A DNA stretch of 64,000 nt from Knoellia sp031844405 (GCA_031844405.1 JAUZVC010000002.1:496001-560000); one strand, 5' to 3'. Positions 37,561 through 47,161 are shown, counted from the stretch's first letter. Numbers and translations: made by a program. Notes: a model not told the origin generated them from the letters alone.

Positions 37561-38574
37561 TCACCTCCGGCTCTTGGGGTCGAGGGCCTCGCGCAGCGAC
37601 TCGCCCATGAGGGTGAAGCCGAGCGCGACGACGATGATGCAGATCGCGGGGTAGAACGCGAGGTGCGGGTAGTCCTGGATGCTCCGCTGGGCCTCGCCGA
37701 GCATCTGTCCCCACTCCGGCTGACGGTCGTCGGAGTTGCCGAGCCCGAGGAACGAGAGGCCGGCGGCGTCGATGATCGACGTCGCGAGGACGAGGGTCGA
37801 CTGGACGATGACCGGACCGAGCGAGTTCGGGAGCATGTGCCGGAAGACGATGGCACCCTTCTTCACGCCGAGGGCTCGCGCGGCGAGCACGTGGTCGCTG
37901 CTGCGCTGGGCCAGCATCGACCCCCTGAGCAGGCGGGCGAAGATCGGCACCTGCACGGTCGCGATCGCGATGATGAGGGTCCACTGTGACGGCCGCGGCG
38001 CCAGGGCTGCGATCGAGACGGCGAGGAGCAGCGAGGGGATCGACAGCATGACGTCGACGACGCGCATGACGAGCGAGTCGACCCACCCTCCGAACGCGCC
38101 GGCGAGGGTGCCGAGGGCGATGCCACCGGTGAGCCCGAAGAGGGTGGCGAAGACACCGACGATGAGCGTCTGACGGGCACCGACGAGCAGGCGGGACAGC
38201 AGGTCCCGCCCGAACTCGTCGGAGCCCAGGGGGAAGCCGGGCATCGGCCCCGGGATGTTGCCGGGGCTGAGGTTCTCCTTGAGCTCCGGCAGCCGCGCGG
38301 ACGCATCATGAGGTGCGATCCACGGGGCGATGAGCGCGAGGACGACGAAGACGACGGTGATGGTCGCCCCGAGGAGGAACACGGGGTTGCGTCGCAGCCG
38401 CGCCCACGCGCTCGCGATGAGCGAGACGCCACCGGTGTCCTTGACCTTGCCGGCATCCCCGACGTGGACGTCCTTGACGGCGGTGGCGGTGCCGCCGCGA
38501 CCGGAGGTCTCGGCGAGGGAGTCGATGCGGTCCTTCTTCGCGCTGGGGCGCGGGTCCATGGGGGAGGGGGTCAT
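37561..38574 (-). CDS. Oligopeptide/dipeptide ABC transporter, permease (DppC-like)
   Basis: 337 residues with six membrane spans after a long (about 60) hydrophilic N-terminus. HPLGTDEFGRDLLSRL-type motif appears as FPLGSDEFGRDLLSRLLVGARQ, the DppC/OppC hallmark; the EAA loop is HVLAARALGVKKGAIVFRHMLPN. Pairs with the DppB-like permease 5 nt upstream. Confidence 0.94.
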   Translation of the reverse strand: MTPSPMDPRPSAKKDRIDSLAETSGRGGTATAVKDVHVGDAGKVKDTGGVSLIASAWARLRRNPVFLLGATITVVFVVLALIAPWIAPHDASARLPELKENLSPGNIPGPMPGFPLGSDEFGRDLLSRLLVGARQTLIVGVFATLFGLTGGIALGTLAGAFGGWVDSLVMRVVDVMLSIPSLLLAVSIAALAPRPSQWTLIIAIATVQVPIFARLLRGSMLAQRSSDHVLAARALGVKKGAIVFRHMLPNSLGPVIVQSTLVLATSIIDAAGLSFLGLGNSDDRQPEWGQMLGEAQRSIQDYPHLAFYPAICIIVVALGFTLMGESLREALDPKSRR

Positions 38575-38579
38575 GGCGG

Positions 38580-39590
38580 TCACCTCGTCCGGACTCGGGG
38601 GTCGATCACGGCGTACATGATGTCGACCAGCAGGTTGACGATGACGTAGACGGCGGCCGCCGCGAGGATGATGACCTGCAGCACGGGGTAGTCGCGGCGG
38701 CTGAAGGACAGCGCGAGGGCCTCGCCGATGCCACCCCACGAGAAGACGGCCTCGGTGAGCACGGCGCCACCGAGAAGGGCGCCGATCTGGAGGCCGATCG
38801 TCGTCGTCACGGGCAGCATCGCGTTGCGCAGGATGTGGCGGCCACGGATGGTCCGGGCGGTGAGCCCCTTGGACTCGGCCGTGCGGATGTAGTCCTCATC
38901 GAGCACCTCGAGCACGGCGGCGCGGGTGATCCGGAAGATCACGGCGAAGGGGATGCTCGCGAGGGCCACGGAGGGCAGGACGAGGTGCTTGAGCGCATCC
39001 CACGACGCGTCGAACTCGCGCGTGAGGATGCCGTCGAGGACGAAGAACCCGGTGACCCGGGTCGCGTCGAGGTCACCACTCTGGCGGCCCGAGACGGGCA
39101 GCCAGCCGAGCTTGATCGCGAAGACGTACTTGAGCAGGAACGCGAGGAAGAACACGGGGATCGCGACGCCGACGAGGGAGGACACCACCGACGCGTTGTC
39201 GAGGAGACTGGCGCGGCGGCGGGCGGCGAAGTAGCCGAGCGGGATCCCGAGCGCGATGGCGATGAGCATCGCGAAGAAGCTCAGCTCGATCGTCGCCGGG
39301 AAGCGCTGCAGGAAGATGTCCAGGGCGTCGGCGCCGGGGAGCACGCTCGTCGAGGGGCCGAAGTTGCCCTGCAGCACGCGGCCCACGAACTTGGCGTACT
39401 GCACCCAGATGGGCTGGTCGAGGCCGAACTGGGCCTCCATGGCGGCCCGTGAGGCCGGGGTGGCGCGCTCGCCGAGGATCGCCGAGACGGTCCCTCCGGG
39501 AAGGGAGCGCAGCCACAGGAACAGCAACAACGACAACACGATGAGCACGCCGACCATCTGCACGAGCCGGCGGACGATGAACCTCAGCAC
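38580..39590 (-). CDS. Oligopeptide/dipeptide ABC transporter, permease (DppB-like)
   Basis: 336 residues, six spans. MLRFIVRRLVQMVGVLIVLSLLLF is the usual DppB first helix; the EAA loop is YIRTAESKGLTARTIRGRHILRNAMLP. It carries a large periplasmic insertion (about 150-190). Separated from the binding-protein gene upstream by 87 bp that include a hairpin. Confidence 0.94.
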   Translation of the reverse strand: MLRFIVRRLVQMVGVLIVLSLLLFLWLRSLPGGTVSAILGERATPASRAAMEAQFGLDQPIWVQYAKFVGRVLQGNFGPSTSVLPGADALDIFLQRFPATIELSFFAMLIAIALGIPLGYFAARRRASLLDNASVVSSLVGVAIPVFFLAFLLKYVFAIKLGWLPVSGRQSGDLDATRVTGFFVLDGILTREFDASWDALKHLVLPSVALASIPFAVIFRITRAAVLEVLDEDYIRTAESKGLTARTIRGRHILRNAMLPVTTTIGLQIGALLGGAVLTEAVFSWGGIGEALALSFSRRDYPVLQVIILAAAAVYVIVNLLVDIMYAVIDPRVRTR

Positions 39591-39613
39591 GAGTTCCTCC
39601 TTGCATCATGGCG

Positions 39614-39649
39614 GTGGCCGCCCCGGCGATCCTTCGCCGGGACGGCCAC
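39614..39649 (-). terminator. Intra-operon hairpin between binding protein and permease genes
   Basis: Outer arms GTGGCCG (39614-39620) and CGGCCAC (39643-39649) with inner pairing of CCCCGGCGA to TCGCCGGGA and a TCCT loop. Partial terminators at this position are common in ABC operons and keep the binding protein in excess. Confidence 0.65.
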
Positions 39650-39677
39650 CTCCGTCAACGGTTGCGAGCGGTCAGGC

Positions 39678-41351
39678 TCACTTGCCGCCGACGGTCACGC
39701 CACTGAACTCCTCCGCGGTGAGCGGCGAGGCGACGACGCCCTCGACGCCCTCACCGACGACGAGCGCCGGCGGGGAGTGGCTGATCGCGAGCGCCGGGAG
39801 GTACTCCTCCTGGATCTGCTGGTTGATCTTCTCGTACATCGCGGTGCGCTCTGCCTCGTCGACCGTCGAGTCGGCCTTGGCGAGGTCCGCGGCGAGGGTC
39901 TTGCCGAACGCCTGCTTCGTGAGGCCGAAGTTGTTGGCGTCGAGGCTGCCGAAGAACGTGCCGATGAAGTTGTGCGCCGAGTCGTAGTCACCCGTCCAGC
40001 CGAGGAGGAAGGCGTCGAACGCGTTGGCGTCGACACCGTCGAGGTAGCCACCGTTCCACGGCTTGGTGACCGTGTTGACCTTGATGCCCGCGGCCTCGAG
40101 GTCACCCGCCATCGCCTGGTAGAGCTTCTGCGGGTTCGGCATGTAGGGACGCGTGACCTCGGACGGGTACGCGAACGTCAGGGTGAGGCCACCGGCCGCC
40201 TGGATCGCAGCCTTCGCCGCGGCGGGGTCGTACGCCACCGGCTGGAGGGACTTGTTGTAGCCGCTCACGGTGTCGGGCATCATCTGCGTTGCGACCTTGG
40301 CGCCCTCGGGGAGCTGCGTCTTGACGAGCTCCTCGCGGTTGATGGCCTGGTAGATCGCCTTGCGGACCTTGAGGTCGGTGAGCTTCGGGTTCTTGGTCGG
40401 GTTGAGACCGAGGTAGAAGACGTTGAACGCCGGACGGATCTCGACCTTGTTGCCCGCGGACTCGAGGCCCTTCCAGTCGGCCGGGTTCGGGAGGTCGTAG
40501 CCGTTGATGCTCTTGGCCTCGAGCTCCTGGCGACGGGTGCTCTCGTCGGGGATGATCTTGAAGACGACCTTGGCGTTCTTCGCCTTCTCGCCCCAGTAGT
40601 CGTCGTTGCGGACGAGGGTGACCGTCTTGTTGGCCTCGTCGTACTTCTCGAGCTTGTAGGGGCCCGTGCCCACGCCGGCCTTGGAGTAGGCGGGGTAGAC
40701 GAAGCCCTCGCCCTGGGCGACGACGTCGTTGGCCTTGCCCGCGTCCATCGCCTTCGGCGACTGCATCGAGAGCGAGTCGAGCGAGAGGAAGGTCGGGAAG
40801 CCCGAGGTCGGGCGGGTGACGGAGAGGACCACGGTCTTCTCGTCCTTGGCCTCGCAGCCCTTGTAGAGCGACTCGGCGGCCTTGGCCTTGAAGGCGCCGA
40901 AGGTGCCGGCCCAGTACTCGGCGGCGACCTGGCCGGCCGGGTTCTGGTCGAACATGCGCTCGAAGTTCTTGCACACCGCGTCGGCGTTGAAGGGCTCGCC
41001 GTCGTGGAACTTCACGCCCTCGCGCAGGGTGAAGGTCCAGTTGGTGCCGGACGCGTCCGGCTCCCACTTCTCGGCGAGCTCGGGCTCGATCTCGGCGCTG
41101 CCGGCCTTGATGCCGACGAGACCCTCGAACATCTGGCGGGTCACGCGGAAGGTCTCGCCGTCGGTGGCGTAGAAGGGGTCCATCACCTTGGGGGCGCCGG
41201 CGGCGCCGAAGGTGAACGTGGACGAGCCGCCTCCGGAAGTGGAGCCGGAGTCCGACCCGGAGTCGTCACGGTCGGACTGGGCGCAGGCCGTGAGGGCCAG
41301 GGCCGCGGCCGTCAGCACGGCGAAGGGAGTCGCCTTGCGCTTGAACGTCAT
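39678..41351 (-). CDS. Oligopeptide/dipeptide-binding lipoprotein (SBP family 5)
   Basis: 557 residues from the ATG at 41351. A signal peptide ends LALTAC with the lipid-accepting Cys near 23, then a Ser/Gly/Asp linker. The family 5 core includes LAEKWEPDASGTNWTFTLREGVKFHDGEPFNADAV and GVGTGPYKLEKYDEANKTVTLVRNDDYWG. Delivers peptides to the DppBC permeases. First gene of dppABCDF-like operon; promoter at 41462-41489 gives a leader of about 105 nt. Confidence 0.94.
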   Translation of the reverse strand: MTFKRKATPFAVLTAAALALTACAQSDRDDSGSDSGSTSGGGSSTFTFGAAGAPKVMDPFYATDGETFRVTRQMFEGLVGIKAGSAEIEPELAEKWEPDASGTNWTFTLREGVKFHDGEPFNADAVCKNFERMFDQNPAGQVAAEYWAGTFGAFKAKAAESLYKGCEAKDEKTVVLSVTRPTSGFPTFLSLDSLSMQSPKAMDAGKANDVVAQGEGFVYPAYSKAGVGTGPYKLEKYDEANKTVTLVRNDDYWGEKAKNAKVVFKIIPDESTRRQELEAKSINGYDLPNPADWKGLESAGNKVEIRPAFNVFYLGLNPTKNPKLTDLKVRKAIYQAINREELVKTQLPEGAKVATQMMPDTVSGYNKSLQPVAYDPAAAKAAIQAAGGLTLTFAYPSEVTRPYMPNPQKLYQAMAGDLEAAGIKVNTVTKPWNGGYLDGVDANAFDAFLLGWTGDYDSAHNFIGTFFGSLDANNFGLTKQAFGKTLAADLAKADSTVDEAERTAMYEKINQQIQEEYLPALAISHSPPALVVGEGVEGVVASPLTAEEFSGVTVGGK

Positions 41352-41461
41352 CGATACCTCGCTTGGATGTGCGAACCTCTGGGACCACGGTTGGCCACAA
41401 AGGGGTGGAGCGACCATGCAGTCGGGCACGTGCGTCGTGCGTCTCTGCAGCGGACGGGTTG

Positions 41462-41489
41462 ACCCTAGCGACATTCATCCGCGCGACAA
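41462..41489 (-). promoter_or_regulatory. Probable promoter of the oligopeptide operon
   Basis: On the minus strand TTGTCG (41489-41484), 16-bp spacer and TAGGGT (41467-41462). Confidence 0.5.
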
Positions 41490-41545
41490 CCGCACACTGA
41501 ATTTGTTTATCGGAGTGAGACCCGGACCCGGGAAGGGGTGGCGAC

Positions 41546-42001
41546 GTGCCCGTGGAACAGCCGAGGGAGCTCGTCGAGGTGGTCGCCGCAGCCCTCGTCG
41601 ACGACCTCGCGAACCCGACCCGGATCCTCGCCGCGCGGCGCACCGAACCGGCCGAGCTCGCCGGGGGCTGGGAGCTGCCCGGCGGCAAGGTCGACCCCGG
41701 CGAGACCAGGCTCGAGGCGCTCCACCGCGAGCTGCTCGAGGAGCTCGGCGTCGAGGTCGCCGTGGGGGACCGGGTCGACGGCCCGCTCGAGCGCGGTCGC
41801 TGGCCGCTGGGAACGGCATACGCGATGACGGTCCACCTCGCCGAGGTGACGGAGGGCGTGCCCGAGCCGATCGAGGACCACGACGAGCTCCGCTGGCTCG
41901 AGCCGCCCGACCTGTATGCCGTGCCGTGGCTTCCCGGGGACCTCCCGATCATCGAGGCGCTGGGGGAGATCCTGGCGGAGTCCCGCCGTTTTCGTCCCTG
42001 A
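41546..42001 (+). CDS. MutT-type Nudix hydrolase
   Basis: 151 residues, GTG start. ALVDDLANPTRILAARRTEPAELAGGWELPGGK leads into a complete Nudix box (GGKVDPGE to RELLEELG, about residues 45-67), the pattern of 8-oxo-dGTP or CTP pyrophosphohydrolases. LRWLEPPDLYAVPWLPGDLPIIEAL is the usual MutT tail. Sanitises oxidised nucleotides. Two octamer copies (41814, 41914) lie within this one short gene in opposite orientation, 100 bp apart. Likely co-transcribed with typA 25 bp downstream. Confidence 0.9.
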   Translation: MPVEQPRELVEVVAAALVDDLANPTRILAARRTEPAELAGGWELPGGKVDPGETRLEALHRELLEELGVEVAVGDRVDGPLERGRWPLGTAYAMTVHLAEVTEGVPEPIEDHDELRWLEPPDLYAVPWLPGDLPIIEALGEILAESRRFRP

Positions 42002-42026
42002 GCGAAACCCTGAGAGACTGGGCATC

Positions 42027-43928
42027 ATGCCCATCACTACACGCGACGACATCCGTAACGTCGCCATCGTCGCGCACGTCGACCACGGAAAGACCACGCT
42101 GGTCGACAAGATGCTCTGGGAGGCAGGCGCCTTCGCCGAGCGAGCCACCGTCGAGACCACCGGCGAACGCGTCATGGACTCCGGTGACCTCGAGCGCGAG
42201 AAGGGCATCACCATCCTCGCGAAGAACACCGCCGTCCACTACGCCGGCAAGGCGGCCACGGACGCGGGTCTCGCCGACGGCCTGACGATCAACATCATCG
42301 ACACCCCCGGCCACGCCGACTTCGGTGGCGAGGTCGAGCGCGGCCTGTCCATGGTCGACGGCGTCGTCCTCCTCGTCGACGCCTCCGAGGGCCCGCTGCC
42401 GCAGACGCGCTTCGTCCTGCGCAAGGCCCTCGCGGCCAAGATGCCGGTCATCCTCTGCATCAACAAGGTCGACCGCCCCGACTCGCGCATCCAGGAGGTC
42501 GTCGACGAGGTCTACGAGCTCTTCATCGACCTCGACGCCTCCGAGGACCAGATCGAGTTCCCCATCGTCTACGCGTCGGCGAAGAACGGCCGCGCCTCGC
42601 TCGAGCGCCCCGAGAACGGCGGCCTGCCCGGGGGCGAGGACCTCACCGCCCTCTTCGAGACGATCATCTCGACGATCCCGGCCCCGACCTACGACACCGA
42701 GGCTCCCCTCCAGGCGCACGTCACCAACCTCGACGCCTCGAACTTCCTCGGCCGTCTCGCCCTCCTGCGCGTCTTCAACGGCGAGATCAAGAAGGGCCAG
42801 CAGGTCGCGTGGTGCAAGCACGACGGCACGATCGAGCGCGTCAAGATCACCGAGCTCCTCATGACCGAGGCCCTCGAGCGCAAGCCGCTCGAGGAGGGCA
42901 GGTCGGCCCGTCCCGGTGACATCATCGCCATCGCCGGCATCCCCGAGATCATGATCGGCGACACCATCGCCGACGCGGAGAACCCCGTGCCGCTGCCCGT
43001 CATCACGGTCGACGAGCCCGCCATCTCGATGACGATCGGCACCAACACGAGCCCCATGGTCGGTCGCGTCCGTGGGTCCAAGGTCACCGCGCGCATGGTC
43101 AAGGACCGCCTCGACAAAGAGCTCATCGGCAACGTGTCGCTGCGCATCCTCCCGACCGAGCGTCCCGACGCCTGGGAGGTCCAGGGCCGCGGCGAGCTCG
43201 CGCTCGCGATCCTCGTGGAGCAGATGCGGCGCGAGGGCTACGAGCTCACCGTCGGCAAGCCGCAGGTCGTCACCCGCCAGGTCGACGGCAAGCTGCACGA
43301 GCCGGTCGAGCGCCTCACCATCGACACCCCCGACGAGTACCTCGGCGCCATCACCCAGCTCCTCGCCGCCCGCAAGGGCCGGATGGAGCAGATGACCAAC
43401 CACGGCACCGGCTGGGTCCGGATGGAGTTCCTCGTCCCGTCGCGCGGCCTCATCGGCTTCCGCACCGAGTTCCTCACCGAGACCCGAGGCGCCGGCATCG
43501 CGCACCACGTCTTCGAGGACTACGAGCCGTGGTTCGGCACGATCACCACCCGCACCTCGGGCTCGCTCGTCGCCGACCGCTCGGGGCCGGTCACCTCCTA
43601 CGCGATGGTCAACCTCCAGGAGCGCGGCACGCTCTTCGTCGAGCCGTCCACCGAGGTCTACGAGGGCATGATCGTCGGCGAGAACTCCCGCGCCGACGAC
43701 ATGGACGTCAACATCACCAAGGAGAAGAAGCTCACCAACGTGCGCGCCTCCTCGGCCGACAACTTCGAGAAGGTCGTCCCGCCGCGCCGGCTCAGCCTCG
43801 AGCAGTCGCTCGAGTTCTGCCGCGAGGACGAGTGCGTCGAGGTCACCCCGGAGGCCGTGCGCATCCGCAAGGTCGAGCTCGACCAGACGGTGCGTGGCCG
43901 GACGGCCTCTCGCGCCCGCAAGAACTGA
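42027..43928 (+). CDS. typA: Translational GTPase TypA/BipA
   Basis: 633 residues, full length. G1 AHVDHGKTT, switch I ERVMDSGDLEREKGITI, G3 DTPGHADFGGEVER and G4 NKVDRPD are all intact. EF-G-like domains III and V and the unique C-terminal domain (GMIVGENSRADDMDVNITKEKKLTN) follow. It assists 50S assembly and stress translation. Conserved neighbour of the LpqW-type lipoprotein downstream. The octamer is absent from this whole gene. Confidence 0.97.
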   Translation: MPITTRDDIRNVAIVAHVDHGKTTLVDKMLWEAGAFAERATVETTGERVMDSGDLEREKGITILAKNTAVHYAGKAATDAGLADGLTINIIDTPGHADFGGEVERGLSMVDGVVLLVDASEGPLPQTRFVLRKALAAKMPVILCINKVDRPDSRIQEVVDEVYELFIDLDASEDQIEFPIVYASAKNGRASLERPENGGLPGGEDLTALFETIISTIPAPTYDTEAPLQAHVTNLDASNFLGRLALLRVFNGEIKKGQQVAWCKHDGTIERVKITELLMTEALERKPLEEGRSARPGDIIAIAGIPEIMIGDTIADAENPVPLPVITVDEPAISMTIGTNTSPMVGRVRGSKVTARMVKDRLDKELIGNVSLRILPTERPDAWEVQGRGELALAILVEQMRREGYELTVGKPQVVTRQVDGKLHEPVERLTIDTPDEYLGAITQLLAARKGRMEQMTNHGTGWVRMEFLVPSRGLIGFRTEFLTETRGAGIAHHVFEDYEPWFGTITTRTSGSLVADRSGPVTSYAMVNLQERGTLFVEPSTEVYEGMIVGENSRADDMDVNITKEKKLTNVRASSADNFEKVVPPRRLSLEQSLEFCREDECVEVTPEAVRIRKVELDQTVRGRTASRARKN

Positions 43929-43974
43929 GGCGCTGCACCCCGCGCCGCACCGCACTGAGGAAGTACCCCCGCAC

Positions 43975-45783
43975 GTGAACACCCGAAGCAGCCGGCACCA
44001 GTCTCGACGCCAGCCCAGCCACCGCGTCTGGGCGATGCTGGCTGCTCTCGTGGTGGTCCTCGTCTCGGGCATGGCGGGGTGCAGCCTCATCGGTGGCGAC
44101 GGCGAGGCGGCCGAGACCCCGCAGGTGGCGGCGCGGGACCGCGTCGACGAGCGCGGTGGCACTCTCAAGGCGCTCTCGCTCGGGCCGGTCCTCAGCTGGG
44201 ACCCGCAGCGGATCAGCGCCCGTGACGACGCCGCCTTCGCCGGCCGGATCTTCCTGCGCACCCTCACCGCCTACCAGCCGAGCACCGACCCGCGGAACCA
44301 GTCGCGGCTCGTCGGCGACCTCGCCACCGACACGGGCACGCCCAACAAGGAGCTCACCTCCTGGTCGTTCACCCTCCGTGACGGCATCGCGTGGGAGGAC
44401 GGCTCGCCGGTGACGTGCGAGGACGTCAAGTACGGCATCTCGCGGACCTTCGCGACGACCGTCATCACCGGCGGCTCGACCGACGCCCTCGCGGTCCTCG
44501 CCGTGCCGAAGCAGCCCAACGGCGCCTCGGTCTACGGCGGCCCCTGGGCGACGGGACCGACAGCGGCGGCCGGCGCCGCGGCATACGACAAGGCCGTGGT
44601 CTGCCGGGGCACGACGATCACGTTCACGCTGAGCGCACCGGTGAGCGACTTCAACGAGATGGTGAGCCAGCCCGCCTTCGCCCCGGTGAAGAAGTCGGCC
44701 GACAAGGGCAAGGACGGCACCTACGTCGCCTTCTCGAGCGGCCCTTACAAGCTGGCCGCCCCGTGGCGCGCCTCCACCGGTGGCTCGTGGGAGCGCAACC
44801 CTCACTGGAAGGCGTCGACCGACGAGGTCCGCCGGGCCTACCCCGACCGGATCGAGCACCAGGAGGGGATCGAGACCCAGACGGTCGCGCAGCAGATCAT
44901 GGCCGACGGCGACGGGGCCAGGAACGCCGTGTCGCTCGGCCCGGCGCCGCAGGCCATCCAGCAGCACATCGTCTCGGTCGACGCCCTCAAGGAGCGGTCG
45001 GTGACGGCCGGCACCGGGCTCGTCGACTACCTCGTCCCCAACGTCAAGAGCCAGGTGTTCGCCAAGCCCGAGGCGCGTCAGGCCCTCGCCGTGGCGACGA
45101 ACCGTCAGGCCTACGTCACCGCACTCGGCGGTTCGACCACGGGCCGCCCGACGACGACCCTCATCCCCGAGTCCCTGCCCGCGCACCACGACGAGGACCC
45201 CATCGGCGCGGGGCCGCGCGGTGACGCCGACCGCGCCAAGGTCCTGCTCGGCAAGGCGGGGCTCACCCTGCCGGTGCCGCTGCGGGTCGTCTACCGCTCC
45301 AGCCCGGTCGCCGACAAGGCGATGGCCGCGCTCGTCGCGGGGTGGACCGAGGCCGGCTTCGCCCCGACCCTGACGCCGCTCAAGGACGACTACTTCGAGA
45401 CCATCGGCGCAGCCGCCGCCGCGTCGAGCTACGACGTGTTCTGGTCGAACTGGTCGCCCGCCTGGGCCTCGGCGAGCACGATCCTGCCCGCGCTCTTCGA
45501 CAGCTCGATCAACCTCACCGCGGCCGGTCCGGGACGTGACTACGGCTCCTTCGCCGACGCGACGGTCAACGCCGAGATCCAGAAGATCGGCACGATCGCG
45601 GACCGGAGCAAGCGCGAGCAGGCCTGGGCCGCACTCGATGCGACGCTGCAGGGGCAGGGCGCCTACATCGGCCTGGCCGAGCGGCGGGCGCTCTACATCG
45701 CCGGCAGCGACGTCCGGAACCTCTCCGCCAACGAGGTCATCGGCGGCGTCGTCGAGCTCGCGGACATCGCGGTCCGGCAATGA
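43975..45783 (+). CDS. SBP family 5 lipoprotein, LpqW-like
   Basis: 602 residues from the GTG at 43975 (GAGGAA upstream). A basic N-terminus and hydrophobic stretch end in the lipobox GMAGC (Cys near 36). The core is SBP family 5 (GGTLKALSLGPVLSWDPQRI, GIAWEDGSPVTCEDVKYGISRTF), yet no permease or ATPase adjoins it. By position between typA and mshB it corresponds to mycobacterial LpqW, which steers lipomannan synthesis rather than importing peptides; whether it does so here is inference. Its stop overlaps mshB. Confidence 0.85.
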   Translation: MNTRSSRHQSRRQPSHRVWAMLAALVVVLVSGMAGCSLIGGDGEAAETPQVAARDRVDERGGTLKALSLGPVLSWDPQRISARDDAAFAGRIFLRTLTAYQPSTDPRNQSRLVGDLATDTGTPNKELTSWSFTLRDGIAWEDGSPVTCEDVKYGISRTFATTVITGGSTDALAVLAVPKQPNGASVYGGPWATGPTAAAGAAAYDKAVVCRGTTITFTLSAPVSDFNEMVSQPAFAPVKKSADKGKDGTYVAFSSGPYKLAAPWRASTGGSWERNPHWKASTDEVRRAYPDRIEHQEGIETQTVAQQIMADGDGARNAVSLGPAPQAIQQHIVSVDALKERSVTAGTGLVDYLVPNVKSQVFAKPEARQALAVATNRQAYVTALGGSTTGRPTTTLIPESLPAHHDEDPIGAGPRGDADRAKVLLGKAGLTLPVPLRVVYRSSPVADKAMAALVAGWTEAGFAPTLTPLKDDYFETIGAAAAASSYDVFWSNWSPAWASASTILPALFDSSINLTAAGPGRDYGSFADATVNAEIQKIGTIADRSKREQAWAALDATLQGQGAYIGLAERRALYIAGSDVRNLSANEVIGGVVELADIAVRQ

Positions 45784-46652
45784 CGCGTCTGCTGTTCGTG
45801 CACGCCCACCCCGACGACGAGACGTTGGCGACGGGCGTCGCGATCCTGCACCACGTCGAGCGCGGGGACGACGTCCACGTGCTCACGTGCACCCTCGGGG
45901 AGGAGGGCGAGGTCATCCCGGCGGAGCTCGCCCACCTCGAAGGCGCCGACGGCGACCCGCTCGCCGAGCACCGGCGCGGTGAGCTGGCCGGCGCGACGTC
46001 CACCCTCGGGGTGACCTCCCACCTGCTCGGCGCGGCCGACGCGGGTGGGCGGCCGGCATACCGGGACTCCGGGATGGCGGGCTCGGCGGCCTTCGGGCAC
46101 GCCCGCGCGTTCGCCGGCGCCGACCTCGATGAGGTCGCCGCGCTGGTCCGCGCGACGGTCGAGACCATCGACCCCGACGTCGTCGTGACCTACGACGCGC
46201 AGGGCGGCTACGGCCACCCCGACCACGTCCGTGTGCATGATGCCGTGCGCGCCGCGCTGGCCCAGATGCCCTCGGCCCCACCACTTTTCGTCACCCTGAC
46301 CCCACGCTCGTGGGCCGTCGAGGACCGTGAGTGGCTCGCCTCGCACCTGCCCTCAGGGACCGGGTATGCCGTCCCGTCACCGAGCGACCCCTACCCCCCG
46401 TCGGTGGTCGACGACGATCTCGTGACGCACGCGGTCGTCGACCCGTCCGTCGTCGGGCGGCAGCAGGAGGCTCTCCGCTCGCACGCGACCCAGGTCGTCG
46501 TCGGCGAGGGCTGGTTCGCTCTGTCCAACGACATCGCCTCCCGGCTGCCCGGGCGCGAGGGCTACGCGCTGCTCGACCCCGGCACCGGTGTGCTCGTGCC
46601 TTCTCCGGCGGCCGGGGACCATAGGCCGGGACTGGTCGAGGGCGACGCATGA
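45780..46652 (+). CDS. mshB: N-acetyl-1-D-myo-inositol-2-amino-2-deoxy-glucopyranoside deacetylase
   Basis: 290 residues. AHPDDE with zinc ligands H10 and D13 and the GGYGHPDH segment (H146, H149) match the LmbE/MshB fold, including the spacing of the third zinc ligand in the M. tuberculosis enzyme. It removes acetate from GlcNAc-inositol in mycothiol synthesis; a close relative, the mycothiol conjugate amidase Mca, has the same fold, and the gene order favours MshB. Overlaps its neighbours by 4 nt on both sides. Confidence 0.87.
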   Translation: MTRLLFVHAHPDDETLATGVAILHHVERGDDVHVLTCTLGEEGEVIPAELAHLEGADGDPLAEHRRGELAGATSTLGVTSHLLGAADAGGRPAYRDSGMAGSAAFGHARAFAGADLDEVAALVRATVETIDPDVVVTYDAQGGYGHPDHVRVHDAVRAALAQMPSAPPLFVTLTPRSWAVEDREWLASHLPSGTGYAVPSPSDPYPPSVVDDDLVTHAVVDPSVVGRQQEALRSHATQVVVGEGWFALSNDIASRLPGREGYALLDPGTGVLVPSPAAGDHRPGLVEGDA

Positions 46653-47161
46653 CGGCGACGGGCGAGGAGGGCGCCGTGGGGGTCGACACCGACGCCTACC
46701 GGCACGTCATCGGCCGCCTCGCCAAGGGGGTCGCCGTCGTGACGACGACCGCCTCGGGCCACCACCACGCCATCACCGTGGACTCGGTGACGAGCGTCTC
46801 GCTCGATCCCGTCCTGCTGCTCGTCTGCGTCGAGACCGACGCGCGCTTCCACGACGCGGTCCTCGAGCGCGGGGAGTTCGGCGTGAGCGTCCTCGCCGCG
46901 TCCCAGCGGGCCGCCGCCGTGTGGTTCTCGACGCCCGGGCGACCCCTCCCGGGGCAGATGGACCGCGTCCCGCACACCCTCACGGCGTCGGGAATCCCTC
47001 TCCTCGACGGCGCCCTGTCGACCCTCGAGTGCGTCGTGCGCGACGTGCACCCGGCGGGCGACCACAGCATCATCGTGGGGGAGGTGCGTGCCGCTCGCCT
47101 GTCGAGTGACCCCACGCCCGCCCTCGTACACTTCCGCGGACAGTACTCAGCGCTTCCGTGA
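46649..47161 (+). CDS. Flavin reductase-like FMN-binding protein
   Basis: 170 residues. YRHVIGRLAKGVAVVTTTASGHHHAITVDSVTSVSLDPVLLLVCV is the FMN-binding split-barrel start, and GEFGVSVLAASQ the second motif. Such proteins supply reduced flavin to monooxygenases or act as oxidoreductases. ATGA overlap with mshB makes a three-gene coupled operon with the lipoprotein. No monooxygenase is nearby, so the partner is unknown. Confidence 0.88.
   Translation: MTATGEEGAVGVDTDAYRHVIGRLAKGVAVVTTTASGHHHAITVDSVTSVSLDPVLLLVCVETDARFHDAVLERGEFGVSVLAASQRAAAVWFSTPGRPLPGQMDRVPHTLTASGIPLLDGALSTLECVVRDVHPAGDHSIIVGEVRAARLSSDPTPALVHFRGQYSALP

Noticed and set aside
43975..45783. Naming the LpqW-like lipoprotein as a peptide transporter component
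   Set aside because: No permease or ATPase adjoins it, and the typA-mshB context points to the LpqW group instead.
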